Shown here: positions 42,969-51,546 of the stretch, in pieces
How positions within the stretch are numbered: position 1 is the first letter of the stretch
Layout: every line of letters begins with the position of its first letter
Made by a program: the position numbers and the translations under genes
The notes under the pieces: model-generated
Told to the model about the DNA's origin: nothing
The model's input: only the letters and a program-made list of their open reading frames with translations
Database searches by the model: none
Origin: Amycolatopsis orientalis DSM 40040 = KCTC 9412
GTDB taxonomy: Bacteria > Actinomycetota > Actinomycetes > Mycobacteriales > Pseudonocardiaceae
Assembly (NCBI RefSeq): GCF_000478275.1
Contig: NZ_ASJB01000017.1
Coordinates: forward strand, 62,001-126,000
DNA length: 64,000 nt
Direction: 5' to 3'

Positions 42969-45509
42969 ATGAGAGCAGTCCGCCGGTTCACCGTCCGCGC
43001 GAGCCTGCCGGAGTCGCTCTCCGGCCTCGGTGACCTCGCCACGAATCTGCGCTGGACCTGGCATCCGCCCACCCGTGACCTGTTCGCGTCGATGGACGCG
43101 GAGCTGTTCAACCGGGTCCGCGACCCACTGCGGATGCTGACCGCCCTGCCACCGGCCAGGCTCGACGAGCTGGCCGTCGACGACGCCTTCCTCGCCCACG
43201 CGCGCGAGGCGGTCGCCGATCTGGACCGCTACCTCGCCGAGCCCCGCTGGTATCAGAAGCAGAACGACGCGGACCTGCCGTCCGCCGTCGCGTACTTCTC
43301 GATGGAGTTCGGTGTCACCGAGGCGCTGCCGAACTACTCCGGCGGCCTCGGCGTGCTCGCCGGTGACCACCTCAAGGCGGCGTCGGACCTCGGCGTGCCG
43401 ATGGTCGGCGTCGGCCTGCTCTACCGCGCCGGGTACTTCCGGCAGGCGCTGTCGCTCGACGGCTGGCAGGTCGAGCACTACCCGGTCATCGACCCCAACG
43501 CCTTCCCGCTGGAACTGCTGACCGACGGCGGCAAGCCGGTGCTGGTCGACGTCGCGATGCCCGCCGGGCGCACGCTGCACGCGCAGATCTGGAAGGCCCG
43601 CGTCGGCCGGATCCCGTTGCTGCTGCTGGACACCGACACCGACGCCAACGACGAGGACCTGCGCGCGGTCACCGACCGGCTCTACGGCGGCGACGCCGAC
43701 CATCGCATCCGGCAGGAGATCCTGGCGGGCATCGGCGGTTTCCGCGCGGTGCGGCGCTACTGCGAGCTGACCGGGCATCCGCAGCCGAAGGTGTTCCACA
43801 CCAACGAAGGCCACGCCGGATTCCTCGGGCTGGAACGCGCGCGCGAGATCATCCAGGCCGACGGGCTGGCCTTCGACGAGGCGCTGCCCGCGGTCCGCGC
43901 CGGCACCGTGTTCACCACGCACACCCCGGTCAGCGCCGGGATCGACCGGTTCCCCGTCGACCTCGTCCAGCGGTATTTCACCGATGGCAGGCTCGTCCCG
44001 GACGTCGACCCACGCCGTGTGCTGGCGCTCGGCGCGGAGGACAACCCCGGTCTGTTCAACATGGCGCATATGGGATTGCGGCTCGCGCAGCGCGCGAACG
44101 GCGTCTCGGCGCTGCACGGCCGGGTGTCGCGGCGGATGTTCTCCCGGCTGTGGCCCGGGTTCGACTTCGACGAGGTACCCGTCTCGTCGGTCACCAACGG
44201 CGTCCACGGGCCGACCTGGGTGGCACGCGAACTGAGCGCGCTGCTCGGGCGCAACCACGAGGAGTGGGGTCTCGACGGCACCCAGGGCAGGCCGCTGCGC
44301 GACGGCGTCAGCGACGAGCAGCTGTGGGCGCTGCGACGGGAACTGCGGGAGAAGCTGGTCGCCGAGGTGCGGCGGCGGGTGCGGGCCGCGTGGATGCAGC
44401 GCGGAGCGTCCGCGCTCGAACTCGGGTGGACCGACACGGTCTTCGACTCCGACGTGCTGACCGTCGGCTTCGCACGCCGTGTACCGACGTACAAGCGGCT
44501 GACGCTCATGCTGCGCGACCCGGAGCGCCTGCGTGCGCTGCTGCTGGACGAGCGGCGCCCGATCCAGCTCGTCGTCGCGGGCAAATCGCATCCGGCCGAC
44601 GAGGGCGGCAAGCAGCTGATCCAGCAGATCGTCCGGTTCGTCGACGATCCCGAGGTGCGGCGCCGGATCGTCTTCCTGCCGGACTACGACATGTCCATGG
44701 CCCGCTACCTCTACCGCGGCTGCGACGTCTGGCTGAACACGCCGGTACGCCCGCTGGAGGCGTGCGGGACCTCGGGGATGAAATCCGCGCTCAACGGCGG
44801 CCTCAACCTGTCCATCCGCGACGGCTGGTGGGACGAGTGCTACGACGGCAGCAACGGCTGGGCGATCCCGACCGCGGACGGCGTCACCGACCCGCTGCGC
44901 CGTGACGAACTGGAGGCCGCGGCGCTCTACGACCTGCTGGGCCACCAGATCGCACCGCTGTTCTACGACCGCGACGCCGACGGCGTGCCCGGCGGCTGGC
45001 TGTCGATGGTGTGGCACACGCTGGAGAGCCTGGGGCCGCGCGTGCAGGCGTCGCGGATGGTGCGGGAGTACGTCGAGTCCGGCTACCTGCCCGCGTCACG
45101 GATGGTCGCGGAGGCGACGGGCGACGGGTACCGCGGCGCGCTGTCGCTGGCCGACTACCGGACCAAACTCGACGTCTCCTGGCCGCGCGTGCGGGTCTTC
45201 GACACCGAACTGCTCGTCGAGGACAACGCGCCGATGGTCACCGGCACCGAGGTGACCATCCGGGCGCGGATCGATCTCGCCGGCCTCGATCCGTCCGAAG
45301 TGGACGTTCAGGCCGTGGTCGGGAAGGTGGGTGACGGGGACGAACTGAGCGACCCGGTCACCGTCGGGATGTCCGGCGACGGGATCGGCGCGTTCGCCGT
45401 CCGGCTGAAGCTGCCGCACCCCGGCTCGATCGGCTACACCGTCCGGGTGCTGCCCAAACACCGTCTGCTCGCGACTCCCGCCGAACTCGCCCGCGTCGTC
45501 CTGGCCTGA
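42969..45509 (+). CDS. glgP: alpha-glucan (glycogen) phosphorylase
   Basis: Phosphorolysis of alpha-1,4-glucan to glucose-1-phosphate. About 846 residues, the bacterial/archaeal type (GT35, DUF3417 N-terminus RRFTVRASLPESLSGLGDLATNLRWTWHPPTRDLF). The PLP lysine is in EACGTSGMKSALNGGLNLS near residue 602, and FGVTEALPNYSGGLGVLAGDHLKAASDLGVPM is a substrate-site signature. ATG 42969 fits family N-termini; upstream in-frame TTG/GTG starts have no better ribosome site. The other glycogen genes are not in the window. Confidence 0.95.
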   Translation: MRAVRRFTVRASLPESLSGLGDLATNLRWTWHPPTRDLFASMDAELFNRVRDPLRMLTALPPARLDELAVDDAFLAHAREAVADLDRYLAEPRWYQKQNDADLPSAVAYFSMEFGVTEALPNYSGGLGVLAGDHLKAASDLGVPMVGVGLLYRAGYFRQALSLDGWQVEHYPVIDPNAFPLELLTDGGKPVLVDVAMPAGRTLHAQIWKARVGRIPLLLLDTDTDANDEDLRAVTDRLYGGDADHRIRQEILAGIGGFRAVRRYCELTGHPQPKVFHTNEGHAGFLGLERAREIIQADGLAFDEALPAVRAGTVFTTHTPVSAGIDRFPVDLVQRYFTDGRLVPDVDPRRVLALGAEDNPGLFNMAHMGLRLAQRANGVSALHGRVSRRMFSRLWPGFDFDEVPVSSVTNGVHGPTWVARELSALLGRNHEEWGLDGTQGRPLRDGVSDEQLWALRRELREKLVAEVRRRVRAAWMQRGASALELGWTDTVFDSDVLTVGFARRVPTYKRLTLMLRDPERLRALLLDERRPIQLVVAGKSHPADEGGKQLIQQIVRFVDDPEVRRRIVFLPDYDMSMARYLYRGCDVWLNTPVRPLEACGTSGMKSALNGGLNLSIRDGWWDECYDGSNGWAIPTADGVTDPLRRDELEAAALYDLLGHQIAPLFYDRDADGVPGGWLSMVWHTLESLGPRVQASRMVREYVESGYLPASRMVAEATGDGYRGALSLADYRTKLDVSWPRVRVFDTELLVEDNAPMVTGTEVTIRARIDLAGLDPSEVDVQAVVGKVGDGDELSDPVTVGMSGDGIGAFAVRLKLPHPGSIGYTVRVLPKHRLLATPAELARVVLA

Positions 45510-45526
45510 CCCCCTCCCGCCTGCCG

Positions 45527-45545
45527 CATTTCGTGGGTTGTCAAG
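45527..45545. repeat. half-copy of GCATTTCGTCC-type element
   Basis: GCATTTCGTGGG behind glgP matches the first nine bases of the arm at 20830. No right arm follows, so this is a degraded half-site at best. Confidence 0.35.
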
Positions 45546-45648
45546 CCGGTGCCGAACAAAGGAAAACCCTGCTCTTCGCTTTCCATCGGACAATGGAGAA
45601 AACGCCGGTGAAATAGACTTTGCCGGGCCTGTCCTGAAACGCGGAGGA

Positions 45649-46467
45649 ATGGTGGCTTCGGCGAAGGAAACGAAAGCGTCGCGCCGGGCCAAAGACCGGC
45701 TGCACCACATCCACGCCCGCGCCGGAATCCGGCAGGACGGGCTGGCCGAGGCACTCGGACCCGAACTGCGTGACATCTGGGGCATCGCCGAGGGCGCCGA
45801 ACCCGGCAGGGTGCGCGAGATCGTCCTGTTGCGGCTGAACCGCGTCCTCGAACGGTTCGCCGACCCGCTCATGCCCGAGATCGTCTGGACCGCCTACAAC
45901 CTCGGCGTGGATCCGGCGGACGGCGCGTCGGGCATGGTCGGCCGGATCCGCGCCATGGTGGGGCGCGGCCGGGTCGCGGTTTCCGAGCGCACCTGCACCC
46001 GGCGGTTTTACGAGTTCCTGGGGAACGTCAAGAACAGCCTCGACGGTTTCCAGGAGGACCTCACCGGCGAGGACTTCCGGCTCGCCGCACGGTGGATGGC
46101 CGGAAACGTCCGGCCGGAACGGGAGGCGCCCGCCCCCGGGCCCACGGCCATGCGGATGTTCCTCGACGGCACGGTGTGGGGCCCGGCGGACGAAGGGGGC
46201 GCACCGATCCCGGCCCGCCTCGGCGGGTACGGCGACTGGTTCTGCGTCTTCACCGACGAGCGCCTGCTCGCCGAGTACCGGGCGGCCACCGGCGCCGGCT
46301 GGGGCCGGGTCCGGCACCGGACCGGCCGCGAGGTCGTGCTCGCGGCCGCCAGACGGGGCATGTCGACCGGCGTCCTGGTCAACCCCAGTCCGGTGCCCGG
46401 TGCCGGGATCCAGGCGGCGCTTCCGCTTTCCCCGGACTCGATCGCGCGGCTGACGGTCCGCCGCTAG
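45649..46467 (+). CDS. uncharacterised protein with SseB-like C-terminal domain
   Basis: 272 residues. N-terminal half is helical (KDRLHHIHARAGIRQDGLAEALGPELRDIWGIAEGAEPGRVREIVLLRLNRVLERF) with no family I can name; residues 165-270 (MRMFLDGTVWGPADEG...WFCVFTDERLLAEYR) fit the SseB N-terminal-type domain found singly in many actinobacterial proteins. GGAGGA touches the ATG at 45649, so GTG 45652 could be used. Convergent overlap of four bases with the rhodanese gene. Confidence 0.62.
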   Translation: MVASAKETKASRRAKDRLHHIHARAGIRQDGLAEALGPELRDIWGIAEGAEPGRVREIVLLRLNRVLERFADPLMPEIVWTAYNLGVDPADGASGMVGRIRAMVGRGRVAVSERTCTRRFYEFLGNVKNSLDGFQEDLTGEDFRLAARWMAGNVRPEREAPAPGPTAMRMFLDGTVWGPADEGGAPIPARLGGYGDWFCVFTDERLLAEYRAATGAGWGRVRHRTGREVVLAAARRGMSTGVLVNPSPVPGAGIQAALPLSPDSIARLTVRR

Positions 46468-46859
46468 GGGACCGCGGGCGTGCCACCCTCCCGGACCGGA
46501 AGGCCCGCCGAGCGCCAGGCGCGGAACCCGCCTTCGAGGTCGGTCGCACCCGGCAGGCCGAGCCGCCGCAGGTCGGCGGCTGCCAGACTCGACGCGTACC
46601 CCTCGTTGCAGACGACGATCACCGTCGAATCGGCGTTCACCTCGGGCAGCCGCCACTCGCTGTCCGGCGCGAGGCGCCATTCGAGGTGGATCCGCTCGAC
46701 GATCACCGAGCCCGGGATCTCGCCCTCTTCGGACCGGTTGACCTGCGGGCGGATGTCCACGATCAGGGCGCCGTCGCGTTGCAGCCGCGATGCCCGCTCG
46801 GGCTCCGGCCGGTCCACGCCGGACCGGGCGGAGGCCAGCAGTTCTTCGATCGAGCTCAT
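46464..46859 (-). CDS. rhodanese-domain sulfurtransferase
   Basis: 131 residues, single rhodanese domain. The active-site loop is CNEGYAS with the persulfide Cys84; VDIRPQVNRSEEGEIPGSV is the usual N-terminal signature. Coupled to cysteine dioxygenase by an ATGA overlap, so it probably handles sulfane sulfur from cysteine catabolism. Confidence 0.9.
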   Translation of the reverse strand: MSSIEELLASARSGVDRPEPERASRLQRDGALIVDIRPQVNRSEEGEIPGSVIVERIHLEWRLAPDSEWRLPEVNADSTVIVVCNEGYASSLAAADLRRLGLPGATDLEGGFRAWRSAGLPVREGGTPAVP

Positions 46860-47404
46860 GCGCCCAGTATCGGGGTCAGCGACGGGATCTCGGCGGGAAC
46901 GTCGGCGAGGGTGACGTACTCACGCGTCGCCACCAGCGGCGGCGAGTACGCGTGGACACTGGCGGATGGCTCGGTGCCGATGCCGGTCACCTGGTGCGCG
47001 CGCCCCGCGCCGAAGCCGATGGCCTCGCCCGCGACATGCGTGCGGCGCCGGATCGGGCCGCCGGGGTAGCGGTACTCCTCGCCGAGTTCGCCCTGCAGCA
47101 CGGTGAACGAACCGGACGCGCCGCCGTGGTCGTGCGGTTTGGTCTGCTGGCCGGGTAGCCAGGACAGCAGCCACAGTTCGACGCCGTCGGTCAGCGCGAG
47201 CCGCGCCCACCAGCGGCGTTCCTCGTCGAACCGCAGCAGGTCGCGCAGGCTCGTGGTCAGTTCGGTCACGACGGTGGAGGTCAGCTCGGCCAGCTCCCGG
47301 GGCGTCCAGAGCAGGCGTTCGGGACGCAGCAGGTCCGGGAGCAGCGGGTCGATCAGTCGAGGGTGGATCTCGAAGTCCTGGCGGGGCGTGATGGACGTGG
47401 TCAA
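46856..47404 (-). CDS. cysteine dioxygenase
   Basis: Oxidises L-cysteine to cysteine sulfinate with O2. About 182 residues, cupin fold with iron ligands His91, His93 (PHDHGGASGSFTVLQGELGEE) and His137 (GRAHQVTG). The start is TTG at 47404, supported by GGAG ahead of it and the family N-terminus. The upstream 100 bases hold a cysteine-containing leader ORF and RNA stems (see 47411-47549). Forms a cysteine-catabolic pair with the rhodanese. Confidence 0.9.
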   Translation of the reverse strand: MTTSITPRQDFEIHPRLIDPLLPDLLRPERLLWTPRELAELTSTVVTELTTSLRDLLRFDEERRWWARLALTDGVELWLLSWLPGQQTKPHDHGGASGSFTVLQGELGEEYRYPGGPIRRRTHVAGEAIGFGAGRAHQVTGIGTEPSASVHAYSPPLVATREYVTLADVPAEIPSLTPILGA

Positions 47405-47410
47405 CGTAGG

Positions 47411-47549
47411 GCTCCTCGTGGAGGTTCGCGGGCTGGCGAAAGGGGGGCCGAACGCGGCGCGACACGGGACCACGGCACACGTGCCGTCGGAAGAAGAGGA
47501 AACTCAGCCGTGTCGCGCGGTGGTACACCCGCACGAGGCGACGAGGAGC
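47411..47549 (-). promoter_or_regulatory. putative attenuator in the cysteine dioxygenase leader
   Basis: Three pairings are visible on the minus strand. GCTCCTCGT inside the leader ORF (47541-47549) is complementary to ACGAGGAGC at 47411-47419, which includes the dioxygenase Shine-Dalgarno sequence. GCGCGACACGG at the leader end (47508-47518) pairs with CCGTGTCGCGC (47457-47467), an 11-bp stem. Inside that lies a short hairpin ACGGCAC/GTGCCGT (47472-47487). Ribosome position on the Cys codons would decide which forms; the direction of control is not clear. Confidence 0.6.
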
Positions 47550-47608
47550 AGGTCGATGGTCCGGCGGCGCCAGAAAGAGCCCCCGATGACGGGGAAGGCG
47601 GCGGACAC
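47504..47608 (-). CDS. putative cysteine leader peptide
   Basis: Short frame of about 34 codons ending RRRTIDLLLVASCGCTTARHG, with TGC GGG TGT ten codons before the stop. The pattern R-x-x-x-D-L-x-x-x-A-S-x-x-C resembles the actinobacterial leader peptides annotated before sulfur genes. It lies 99 bp upstream of cysteine dioxygenase. The start is uncertain: GTG at 47608 or 47620; no strong ribosome site is visible and the frame remains open further upstream. Confidence 0.55.
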   Translation of the reverse strand: MSAAFPVIGGSFWRRRTIDLLLVASCGCTTARHG

Positions 47609-47706
47609 GGACCTGATCACGATGCCGATGGTGCCACAGCCGCCGCGACCGGGTGGCCTCGTCCCACTCCCTGGACCAGCCGCTTTCCGCGGACCGGCGG
47701 CCCGGT

Positions 47707-47726
47707 GCACACGCGCGCGCGTGTGC
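47707..47726. repeat. 20-bp alternating purine-pyrimidine palindrome
   Basis: GCACACGCGCGCGCGTGTGC, a perfect palindrome with strict R-Y alternation, 15 bases before the ABC-ATPase start in the divergent region with the cysteine dioxygenase leader. It can form Z-DNA or a cruciform and may also be a protein site. Confidence 0.8.
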
Positions 47727-47741
47727 GGACACAATGGGCGC

Positions 47742-48554
47742 GTGAGCGAGCCGATCCAGCCCAGCGAACTTGACGACCTCGTGGTGAGGATGACCGGTGT
47801 CGGGGTCCGCCGAACAGGCAACGACCTCCTCGCCGACCTCGACTGGACCGTGGAACTGGACGAGCGCTGGGTGGTGCTCGGCCCGAACGGCGCGGGCAAG
47901 ACCACCCTGCTCCGGCTGGCCGCGGCCGAACTCCACCCGACCTCGGGAACGGTCGACCTGCTCGGCGACCGGATCGGCAAGGTCAACATCTTCGAGCTGC
48001 GCCCGCGGATCGGGTTCACCTCGGCCGCGATCGCCCAGCGGGTGCCAGGTGAGGAGCGCGTCCTCGACGTCGTGGTGAGCGCCGGATACGCCGTCGTCGG
48101 CCGCTGGCGTGAGGAATACGACAGCCTCGACACCGACCGCGCCCGCGAACTGCTGGCCGCGCTGGGCATCCCGCATCTGGCCGAGCGCACCTTCGGCACG
48201 CTGTCGGAGGGCGAGCGCAAGCGGACCCTGATCGCGCGGTCGCTGATGACCGACCCGGAGATGCTGCTGCTCGACGAGCCGGCCGCCGGACTCGACCTCG
48301 GCGGCCGCGAGGACCTGGTCGCGCGCCTTTCGGAGCTGGCGCTCGACCCGGAGGCCCCGGCCATGGTGCTCGTCACCCACCACGTGGAAGAAATCCCGCC
48401 CGGATTCACCCACGCGCTGCTGCTGCGCGACGGCCGCGCGGTCGCTTCCGGTCTCGTCGACGACGTCGTGACCAGCGACAACCTGTCCAAGACGTTCGAC
48501 CAGGATCTGCTGCTCGAACGGTCCGGTGATCGCTTCTTCGCCCGTCGCCGCTGA
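47742..48554 (+). CDS. ABC transporter ATP-binding protein (stand-alone)
   Basis: About 270 residues: Walker A GPNGAGKTT near 48, signature LSEGERKRTLIARSL near 165, Walker B MLLLDEPAAGLD near 185. It belongs to the single-domain group with homologues such as mycobacterial Rv3041c; no permease gene is nearby. GTG 47742 fits the family. Confidence 0.88.
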   Translation: MSEPIQPSELDDLVVRMTGVGVRRTGNDLLADLDWTVELDERWVVLGPNGAGKTTLLRLAAAELHPTSGTVDLLGDRIGKVNIFELRPRIGFTSAAIAQRVPGEERVLDVVVSAGYAVVGRWREEYDSLDTDRARELLAALGIPHLAERTFGTLSEGERKRTLIARSLMTDPEMLLLDEPAAGLDLGGREDLVARLSELALDPEAPAMVLVTHHVEEIPPGFTHALLLRDGRAVASGLVDDVVTSDNLSKTFDQDLLLERSGDRFFARRR

Positions 48555-48617
48555 CGGGTCGTACTGACCGGTAGCCTGCACTCTGTCGTTGTGGACGGCC
48601 CGTTGAGGAGGACTGGC

Positions 48618-49397
48618 GTGGGAGAGTTCGTAAGCCTGGAGGTCGAAGGCGGGGTCGGTACGATCCGGCTGGACCGCCCGCCGGTCAACGCCCTGAACAA
48701 CCAGGTGCAGGCCGAGCTGGCCGAGGCGGCCCGTGAGGCCTCCGAGCGCGACGACGTGCGTGCCGTGATCCTCTACGGCGGTGAGAAGACCTTCGCGGGC
48801 GGCGCGGACATCAAGGAGATGGCCGAGCGCACCTACCCCGAGATCGCGAAGTTCGGCGCGGCGCTGACCGCGTCGCTGGCCACCATCGCGAACATCCCGA
48901 AGCCGGTCGTCGCGGCCATCACCGGCTATGCGCTCGGCGGGGGCCTCGAACTCGCGCTGACCGCGGACCGCCGGATCGCCGGCGACAACGTCAAGGTCGG
49001 CCAGCCGGAGATCCAGCTCGGCGTCATCCCCGGTGCCGGTGGCACGCAGCGCCTCGCGCGGCTCATCGGCCCGAGCAAGACCAAGGACCTCGTGTTCACC
49101 GGCCGGTTCGTGAAGGCCGAAGAGGCGCTGGCCCTGGGCATCCTCGACGAGGTCGTGGCGCCGGACGACGTCTACGCCGCCGCGCACAAGTGGGCCTCGC
49201 AGTTCGCGAACGGCCCGGCCGTGGCGCTCCGCGCCGCGAAGGCCGCCATCGACGGCGGTCTCGACACCGACCTCGCGAACGGCCTCAAGCTCGAATCGCA
49301 CCTCTTCGCCGCGCTGTGGGCGACCGAAGACCAGCGCAACGGCATGAAGTCGTTCATCGAGAACGGCCCTGGCAAAGCCACCTTCGAGGGGAAGTAG
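48618..49397 (+). CDS. enoyl-CoA hydratase/isomerase family protein
   Basis: About 259 residues, crotonase fold. Oxyanion-hole segments are KTFAGGADIKEM and GYALGGGLELALTADRR; the catalytic Glu region is GVIPGAGGTQRL. It should hydrate 2-enoyl-CoA in fatty-acid oxidation. GTG 48618 follows GGAGGA. With the next two genes it repeats the order Rv3039c-Rv3038c-Rv3037c recalled from M. tuberculosis. Confidence 0.9.
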   Translation: MGEFVSLEVEGGVGTIRLDRPPVNALNNQVQAELAEAAREASERDDVRAVILYGGEKTFAGGADIKEMAERTYPEIAKFGAALTASLATIANIPKPVVAAITGYALGGGLELALTADRRIAGDNVKVGQPEIQLGVIPGAGGTQRLARLIGPSKTKDLVFTGRFVKAEEALALGILDEVVAPDDVYAAAHKWASQFANGPAVALRAAKAAIDGGLDTDLANGLKLESHLFAALWATEDQRNGMKSFIENGPGKATFEGK

Positions 49398-49401
49398 CGC
49401 G

Positions 49402-50364
49402 ATGACCCAGGTCAACGATCCGGCGCCGAACCCGCACGCCACCGCCGAAGAGGTCAAGGCCGCCTTCGACGACCCCAAGCTCGCCAACGTGCTCTACCAC
49501 GACTGGGAAGCCGGGACCTACGACGAAAAATGGTCCATCTCCTACGACGAGCGGTGCATCTCCTACGCGACCGACGTGTTCAACGCGGTCGCCGGTGAGG
49601 ACGGCCAGCCGTACCCGACCGCGATGGAACTGGGCAGCGGCACCGGTTTCTTCCTGCTGAACCTGATGCAGGGCGGCGTGATCAAGAAGGGGTCGGTCAC
49701 CGACCTCTCGCCGGGCATGGTCCAGGTCGCGCTGCGCAACGCCGAGAACCTCGGCCTCGACGTCGACGGCAGGGTCGCCGACGCGGAGCGGATCCCGTAC
49801 GAGGACAACAGTTTCGACCTCGTGGTGGGGCACGCGGTGCTGCACCACATCCCGGACGTCCGTGCGGCGTTCGCCGAGGTGCTGCGGGTGCTGAAGCCGG
49901 GTGGCCGGTTCGTCTTCGCGGGGGAGCCGACCAAGGTCGGCGACTTCTACGCGCGCAAACTCGGCCAGATCACCTGGTACCTCACCACCAACCTGACCAA
50001 GCTCCCGGTGCTGAACGGCTGGCGCCGTCCGCAGGAGGAACTCGACGAGTCCTCCCGCGCGGCCGCGCTGGAGGCCGTGGTCGACATCCACACGTTCGAC
50101 CCGTCCGAACTCGAGTCGATGGCCCGCGGCGCGGGCGCCCAGGACGTCCGCGCGGTCACCGAGGAGTTCGCCGCCGCGCTCGCGGGCTGGCCGATCCGGA
50201 CCTTCGAGGCCGCCGTGCCGCAGGAGAAACTGACCTTGCGCTGGCGTCTGTTCGCGTACCGGCTCTGGTTGCGGCTGTCCGCTTTGGACAAGAAGCTGCT
50301 CGCCAAGGTGCTGCCGCGCGAGCTGTTCTACAACGTGATGATCACCGGTACCAAGCGGCCGTAG
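49402..50364 (+). CDS. class I SAM-dependent methyltransferase
   Basis: 320 residues. Motif I is MELGSGTGFFLLNLM near residue 75, followed by DLSPGM and DAERIPYEDNSFDLVVGHAVLHHIPDVRAAFAEVLRVLKPGG. A C-terminal 90-residue extension (TWYLTTNLTKLPVLNGWRRP...) is typical of the Rv3038c type; its substrate is unknown. Starts four bases after the hydratase stop, hence same operon. Confidence 0.88.
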   Translation: MTQVNDPAPNPHATAEEVKAAFDDPKLANVLYHDWEAGTYDEKWSISYDERCISYATDVFNAVAGEDGQPYPTAMELGSGTGFFLLNLMQGGVIKKGSVTDLSPGMVQVALRNAENLGLDVDGRVADAERIPYEDNSFDLVVGHAVLHHIPDVRAAFAEVLRVLKPGGRFVFAGEPTKVGDFYARKLGQITWYLTTNLTKLPVLNGWRRPQEELDESSRAAALEAVVDIHTFDPSELESMARGAGAQDVRAVTEEFAAALAGWPIRTFEAAVPQEKLTLRWRLFAYRLWLRLSALDKKLLAKVLPRELFYNVMITGTKRP

Positions 50365-50365
50365 G

Positions 50366-51535
50366 TTGCCGTATCAGTTCACGCTCGACGACGTCGCCTT
50401 CCTGCGCTCCGGCGCGGGAAGCGCGGCGCTCGCCGAATGCTCGTCCCTGCCGCTGACCGACAAGACGCGTATCGCCGACGTCGCCGCCGTGCGCCGGATC
50501 GCCCCGGACCACGCGGCCGCGGTGCTGGAAACGGTGGTGCTGCGGCGGAAGTCGTCGTCCAAACTGGACTCGGCGACCTCGTGGCTGTTCACCGGCGACG
50601 CGCTCCAGCAGGCCAGCGCCACCGCGGTCGCCCGGCATCGGGCCGCGCGGCTGGCAGGCCGTGACGTCCACGACGTGACCTGTTCCGTCGGCGCGGACCT
50701 GATCGAGATCGCCCGCGTCGCCTCCCGGGCCCTGGGGTCGGATCTCGACGAGGTCCGGCTGGCGATGGCGCGGCACAACGCCACCGAGGCCGGGGTGTCG
50801 CCGGTCCTGGTGCGGGCCGACGCGCTGCGGCCGGTCAGCCGGTCTTCCGTCGTCGTCGCCGATCCCGCGCGCCGTGACTCCGCCGGACGCCGGGCGTGGA
50901 AGCCCGCCGATTTCCTGCCGCCGCTGGACGGCCTCGTCGAGGCGTACGCGGGCCGCGAGCTGTCGGTCAAATGCGCGCCGGGGCTCGATTTCTCCATCGC
51001 GCCCTGGGCGGACGAGGTCGAACTGGTCTCTTTGGACGGTCAGGTCCGCGAGGCGTGCCTGTGGCGCGGCGTGGGCTCGACGGTGTCGCGCCGGGCGACA
51101 GTGTTGCGTTCGGACGGTGCACAGTGGACGGTCACCGACGCCGACCCCGACGAGATCCCCCTGCGAGAGCCGGGTGAATGGATCGTCGACCCGGACGGTG
51201 CCGTCGTCCGGGCCGGACTCGTGCGGCATTACGCGGCCCGGCATGGGTTGTGGCAGCTCGACGAACGCATCGCGTACCTGACCGGGGACGTTCCGCCGCC
51301 GGGAATCCGGGCGTTCCGGGTATTCGAGTACGGACCGTACAGTGAGAAGAATCTTCGTGTACTGCTGAAAAAACACGATATCGGTCGGTTGGAGATCCTC
51401 GTCCGCGGTCTCGACATAGACCCGGATGCCTTGCGCCGCAAGCTGAAACCTCGCGGTGGTGAAGAAGCGACTTTGGTACTGACCAGAATCGGTCGTTCTG
51501 GAGTAGCGTTCCTTTGCCGCGCACAGCTGACGTGA
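50366..51535 (+). CDS. THUMP-like/SAM methyltransferase fold protein (Rv3037c type)
   Basis: About 389 residues, soluble. Middle region DVTCSVGADLIEIARVASRALGSDLDEVRLAMARHNA is a methyltransferase-like Rossmann segment with VVADPARRDSAGRR as the DPP-like loop. The C-terminal part (GVAFLCRA) holds the THUMP-like end. RNA methylation is plausible, not shown. The start is TTG at 50366, one base after the methyltransferase stop, so coupled. Confidence 0.72.
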   Translation: MPYQFTLDDVAFLRSGAGSAALAECSSLPLTDKTRIADVAAVRRIAPDHAAAVLETVVLRRKSSSKLDSATSWLFTGDALQQASATAVARHRAARLAGRDVHDVTCSVGADLIEIARVASRALGSDLDEVRLAMARHNATEAGVSPVLVRADALRPVSRSSVVVADPARRDSAGRRAWKPADFLPPLDGLVEAYAGRELSVKCAPGLDFSIAPWADEVELVSLDGQVREACLWRGVGSTVSRRATVLRSDGAQWTVTDADPDEIPLREPGEWIVDPDGAVVRAGLVRHYAARHGLWQLDERIAYLTGDVPPPGIRAFRVFEYGPYSEKNLRVLLKKHDIGRLEILVRGLDIDPDALRRKLKPRGGEEATLVLTRIGRSGVAFLCRAQLT

Positions 51536-51546
51536 GGAGCATTTCC

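Noticed and set aside
42894..45017. 707-codon frame antisense to glgP
   Set aside because: Codon-position GC bias of glgP produces it; no recognisable protein.
46920..49487. 855-codon minus-strand frame
   Set aside because: Runs antisense through the ABC ATPase and enoyl-CoA hydratase and out of frame through the dioxygenase; not a protein.
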